From NCBI RefSeq assembly GCF_042687825.1, contig NZ_JBHUQE010000008.1, positions 62,001 to 126,000 of the forward strand: a stretch of DNA of 64,000 nt, written 5' to 3'. Within the stretch, counting starts at the first letter, position 1; each line of letters begins with the position of its first letter. Positions 61,873-64,000 of the stretch are shown here, in pieces. The notes under the pieces were generated by a model that saw only the letters and a list, made by a program, of their open reading frames with translations, was not told the DNA's origin and did not search any database. The translations under genes and the position numbers were made by a program. This stretch comes from Sedimentitalea sp042687825 (GTDB taxonomy: Bacteria; Pseudomonadota; Alphaproteobacteria; Rhodobacterales; Rhodobacteraceae).

Positions 61873-62322
61873 ATGAGCGCATACAGGAAAGACCCGGATC
61901 GCATCGCCGCGCTGGATCGCGAGGCGTTCCACATCACTCAAGAGGGGGGCACCGAACGCCCCGGCACCGGCAAGCTGCTGCACAATAAAGAGCCGGGCAT
62001 CTATGTCGACATCGTCTCGGGCGAGCCGCTGTTCGCCTCGGCCGACAAATACGAATCCGGCTGCGGCTGGCCCAGCTTTACCAAGCCCATCGAACCGGCC
62101 CATGTGCAGGAACTGGAAGATCGCAGTCTGGGCATGATCCGCACCGAAGTGCGCAGCACCCATGGCGACAGCCATCTGGGCCATGTCTTTCCCGACGGGC
62201 CGCGCGACCGCGGCGGGCTGCGCTATTGCATCAATTCCGCCAGCCTGCGGTTCGTGCATCGCGATGACATGCAGGCCGAGGGGTACGGCGCCTATCTCGA
62301 CCAGGTCGAGGGCGTGACATGA
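61873..62322 (+). CDS. msrB: Peptide-methionine (R)-S-oxide reductase MsrB
   Basis: 149 residues. Repairs Met-R-sulfoxide. The catalytic Cys is in LRYCINSASL (about C119) and SGCGWPSF is present near residue 64. The four zinc cysteines of typical MsrB are replaced (YVDIVSG in place of YVCxxCG; EVRSTHGDSHLGH in place of EVRCxxCDxH), so it is the zinc-free form. GGAGGA lies 6 nt before the ATG. Overlaps msrA by 4 nt. Confidence 0.93.
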   Translation: MSAYRKDPDRIAALDREAFHITQEGGTERPGTGKLLHNKEPGIYVDIVSGEPLFASADKYESGCGWPSFTKPIEPAHVQELEDRSLGMIRTEVRSTHGDSHLGHVFPDGPRDRGGLRYCINSASLRFVHRDDMQAEGYGAYLDQVEGVT

Positions 62323-62825
62323 GCGCCCGGGCAGTTCTGGCGGGGGGCTGTTTCTGGGGCATGCAGGACCTGATCCGCAAGCGCCCGGGGGTGCTGGCGA
62401 CCCGCGTCGGCTATAGTGGTGGCGACGTGCCCAACGCCACCTATCGCAATCATGGCAGCCATGCCGAGGCAATCGAGATCCAGTTCGATCCGGCGGTGAT
62501 CACCTATCGCGATCTTTTGGAATTCTTTTTCCAGATCCATGATCCGACCACGCCGAACCGGCAGGGCAACGACATCGGCCCCAGCTATCGCTCGGCGATC
62601 TATTATGTGGACGAGGCGCAGAAACAGACGGCGCTGGACACCATCGCCGATGTCGACGCCTCGGGCCTGTGGCCGGGCAAGGTGGTGACCCAGGTCGAGC
62701 CGGTGGGCGATTTCTGGCAGGCCGAGCCCGAGCATCAGGACTATTTGCAGCGTATTCCCAACGGCTATACCTGCCATTTTGCGCGCCCCGGCTGGGTCTT
62801 GCCGAAACGCGCCCGGACCGGCTGA
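62319..62825 (+). CDS. msrA: Peptide-methionine (S)-S-oxide reductase MsrA
   Basis: 168 residues. Repairs Met-S-sulfoxide. The catalytic motif is GGCFWGMQDLI (about C11), with GYSGGDVPNATY, the metal-like HDPTTPNRQGNDIGPSYRS and EPEHQDYLQ as family blocks. Overlapping msrB by 4 nt, the pair covers both sulfoxide epimers. Confidence 0.96.
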   Translation: MSARAVLAGGCFWGMQDLIRKRPGVLATRVGYSGGDVPNATYRNHGSHAEAIEIQFDPAVITYRDLLEFFFQIHDPTTPNRQGNDIGPSYRSAIYYVDEAQKQTALDTIADVDASGLWPGKVVTQVEPVGDFWQAEPEHQDYLQRIPNGYTCHFARPGWVLPKRARTG

Positions 62826-62840
62826 CAGGCTGCGGGCCCG

Positions 62841-64000
62841 CTAGCCCTGCGCCACACGCGGCCGGCCGCTGGTCTCGACCGTCACCACCGCCTCGACAAA
62901 GACCGCGCGCGCTTGGGTGCGGGCCGTCCTGATGTCGCGCGTAACATGGGTCTGCAATCCCTCGGCTCCGGCGGCCCGCGCCGCCGCGACGGCCTCTTGC
63001 CGCAGAACCTCTTCGAGCCGCTCCAGCGCGGCATCGGCGCTGGTGAAATCCTCGGGGCCATTGGGCAGATGCGCCCGAAACCGGCCCTCGCTTGGGGCCG
63101 TCACCGTGCCGCTTTTGCGCATCGTCACCCGCCCCACCACGGCGCCGATGGCATTGGCCACGCCGGCATGGGGCGGCAGGATCATGCGGCAGCGCAGGCG
63201 CGCCCCCACCGCCGGATAGTAGCTGGGCGCCGAGGCCCCCAGCCCCACCACATCGACATTCAGCGCCGTGTCCAGCGCCAGCACCCCGCGATAGCCCGAC
63301 AGGCCGCGCTGAGTCAGCACGTGCCGCGCCAAGTCTTCGGGCGGCTGGTCATAGCCTTGCGGATCTTCGGCAAAGGCGGTTTCCAGCAGGGTCAGTGCGG
63401 TCTGTTCGGTCAATTGATCGACGATCATCCGGGCCAGTGCCGCCGCCGACGGCGCCAGCCTGTCTCCGGACCCGATGCGCCGCCGCGCGAACAGGGTCAG
63501 TGCCTTTTCCGCCGCCGCCGCGTCCCAGTCGGTCAGCGTGCCCAGGACATGGCTGGCATCCGAGGGTGTCACGCCGGCCAGCTGCACCAACCCGCGATCC
63601 ACCAGCCGGCCCAGCGCCGCCTGTTCCACGCGGCTGCGCAGCACCTCGCCCATGGGGTGGACCTGATCGCCGATCCGGGCCAGCAACGCCTGTTCGCGCC
63701 GACCCAGACCCCCCTGTGCCACGCCGGGCACACGACGCAGGAACCGCGCATCGTATTCCCCCGGTGCCGCGTTGCGCAACTGCGCGTCCAGAGCGTCATG
63801 CACGACTTTCGGGGATTCTTGCGCGATCAACGCAACCGGCACCACCCGACGCGGTCCGAGAAAGACTCCACCGGACAGCCCCTCGGCCAGCAGGTGCACC
63901 TGGCTGTCACCGCCCAGTCCGTGGGTGCGCATCGCCACTGCCTCGACCATGGTGCGGAACCCCCCGACCCGCGCGCCCGCCGGGTCGATGGCGGGTCGGC
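62841..64000 (-). CDS. Hydantoinase/oxoprolinase family protein (5' end outside window)
   Basis: At least 386 residues of the C-terminal part, continuing open to base 64000. The ASKHA-type HyuA block IDPAGARVGGFRT followed by AMRTHGLGGDSQVHL is a recognised family segment; the metal-dependent ATP-binding start (DIGGT) is off the window. Later parts include RMILPPHAGVANAIGAVVGR. It probably hydrolyses a cyclic amide or hydantoin with ATP. Convergent with msrA. Confidence 0.85.
   Translation of the reverse strand, partial: RPAIDPAGARVGGFRTMVEAVAMRTHGLGGDSQVHLLAEGLSGGVFLGPRRVVPVALIAQESPKVVHDALDAQLRNAAPGEYDARFLRRVPGVAQGGLGRREQALLARIGDQVHPMGEVLRSRVEQAALGRLVDRGLVQLAGVTPSDASHVLGTLTDWDAAAAEKALTLFARRRIGSGDRLAPSAAALARMIVDQLTEQTALTLLETAFAEDPQGYDQPPEDLARHVLTQRGLSGYRGVLALDTALNVDVVGLGASAPSYYPAVGARLRCRMILPPHAGVANAIGAVVGRVTMRKSGTVTAPSEGRFRAHLPNGPEDFTSADAALERLEEVLRQEAVAAARAAGAEGLQTHVTRDIRTARTQARAVFVEAVVTVETSGRPRVAQG

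Noticed and set aside
1..64000. Mobile elements, prophage or CRISPR arrays
   Set aside because: No transposase, integrase, phage structural gene or regularly spaced repeat was seen. The short palindromes at operon ends do not form an array, and the tRNA-Leu has no integrase next to it.

Overview
The window is 64 kb of high-GC, densely packed bacterial chromosome. It looks like an alphaproteobacterium of the Rhodobacterales/Roseobacter type. Supporting signs are a CcrM-type GANTC methyltransferase next to rnhB, the leuS-lptE-holA and pmbA/phosphatase/DUF4170/KDO-transferase-like/lpxK gene orders, alphaproteobacterial families (DUF3576, DUF2125, DciA/DUF721, DUF6522), frequent 4-nt ATGA/GTGA overlaps, and palindromic spacers with a GGGATATTT core. 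It is mostly core chromosome: I saw no insertion sequence, prophage, rRNA operon or CRISPR array.

Layout. 1-9.3 kb: ftsK (3' end off the window), a DapC-like aminotransferase, an amidase, a UbiH-type hydroxylase, and the run xthA / CnoX-like thioredoxin / LON-domain protein / Trm112. 9.6-14.8 kb: an OmpR-type response regulator divergent from ribA, an L,D-transpeptidase, the YggS PLP protein, a major porin and a DUF3576 lipoprotein. 14.8-22.1 kb: leuS-lptE-holA, a glutathione transferase, an HI0933-type flavoprotein and an MscS channel. 22.4-30.4 kb: tRNA-Leu(UAA), a crotonase lacking both hydratase glutamates, an SDR, a DUF2125 protein, and pmbA / bisphosphate phosphatase / DUF4170 / KDO-transferase-like / lpxK. 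30.5-36.0 kb: DsbA-like, DciA, mutY, an AlkB-type hydroxylase, ccrM and rnhB.

36.1-40.8 kb is the first accessory-looking stretch. It holds a small exported protein and a membrane protein with a C-terminal winged-helix-like domain, both downstream of a perfect 17-bp palindrome. A nitric-oxide type locus follows: an NsrR-like Fe-S repressor faces a truncated-haemoglobin operon across a 23-bp dyad. 41.3-47.6 kb is the second: an 821-residue exported coiled-coil protein, a TAXI-type binding protein with no TRAP permease beside it, and a convergent ExeA-like ATPase with a transmembrane segment and a Sel1-like repeat. I consider these two the best candidates for undescribed systems.

47.7-64 kb: an epimerase-like SDR, a methyltransferase, a carnitine-type acyl-CoA operon (acyl-CoA dehydrogenase, acyl-CoA ligase, CaiD) downstream of a decayed sterol-desaturase gene, a LysR regulator, purine salvage (ade-amn), HU, an EamA transporter, an exported glutathione peroxidase, msrB-msrA, and the 3' part of a hydantoinase/oxoprolinase gene that runs off the right edge.

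All calls come from reading the sequence and recalling protein families; no search was run. Start codons were chosen by Shine-Dalgarno match, overlap with the upstream gene and domain position.
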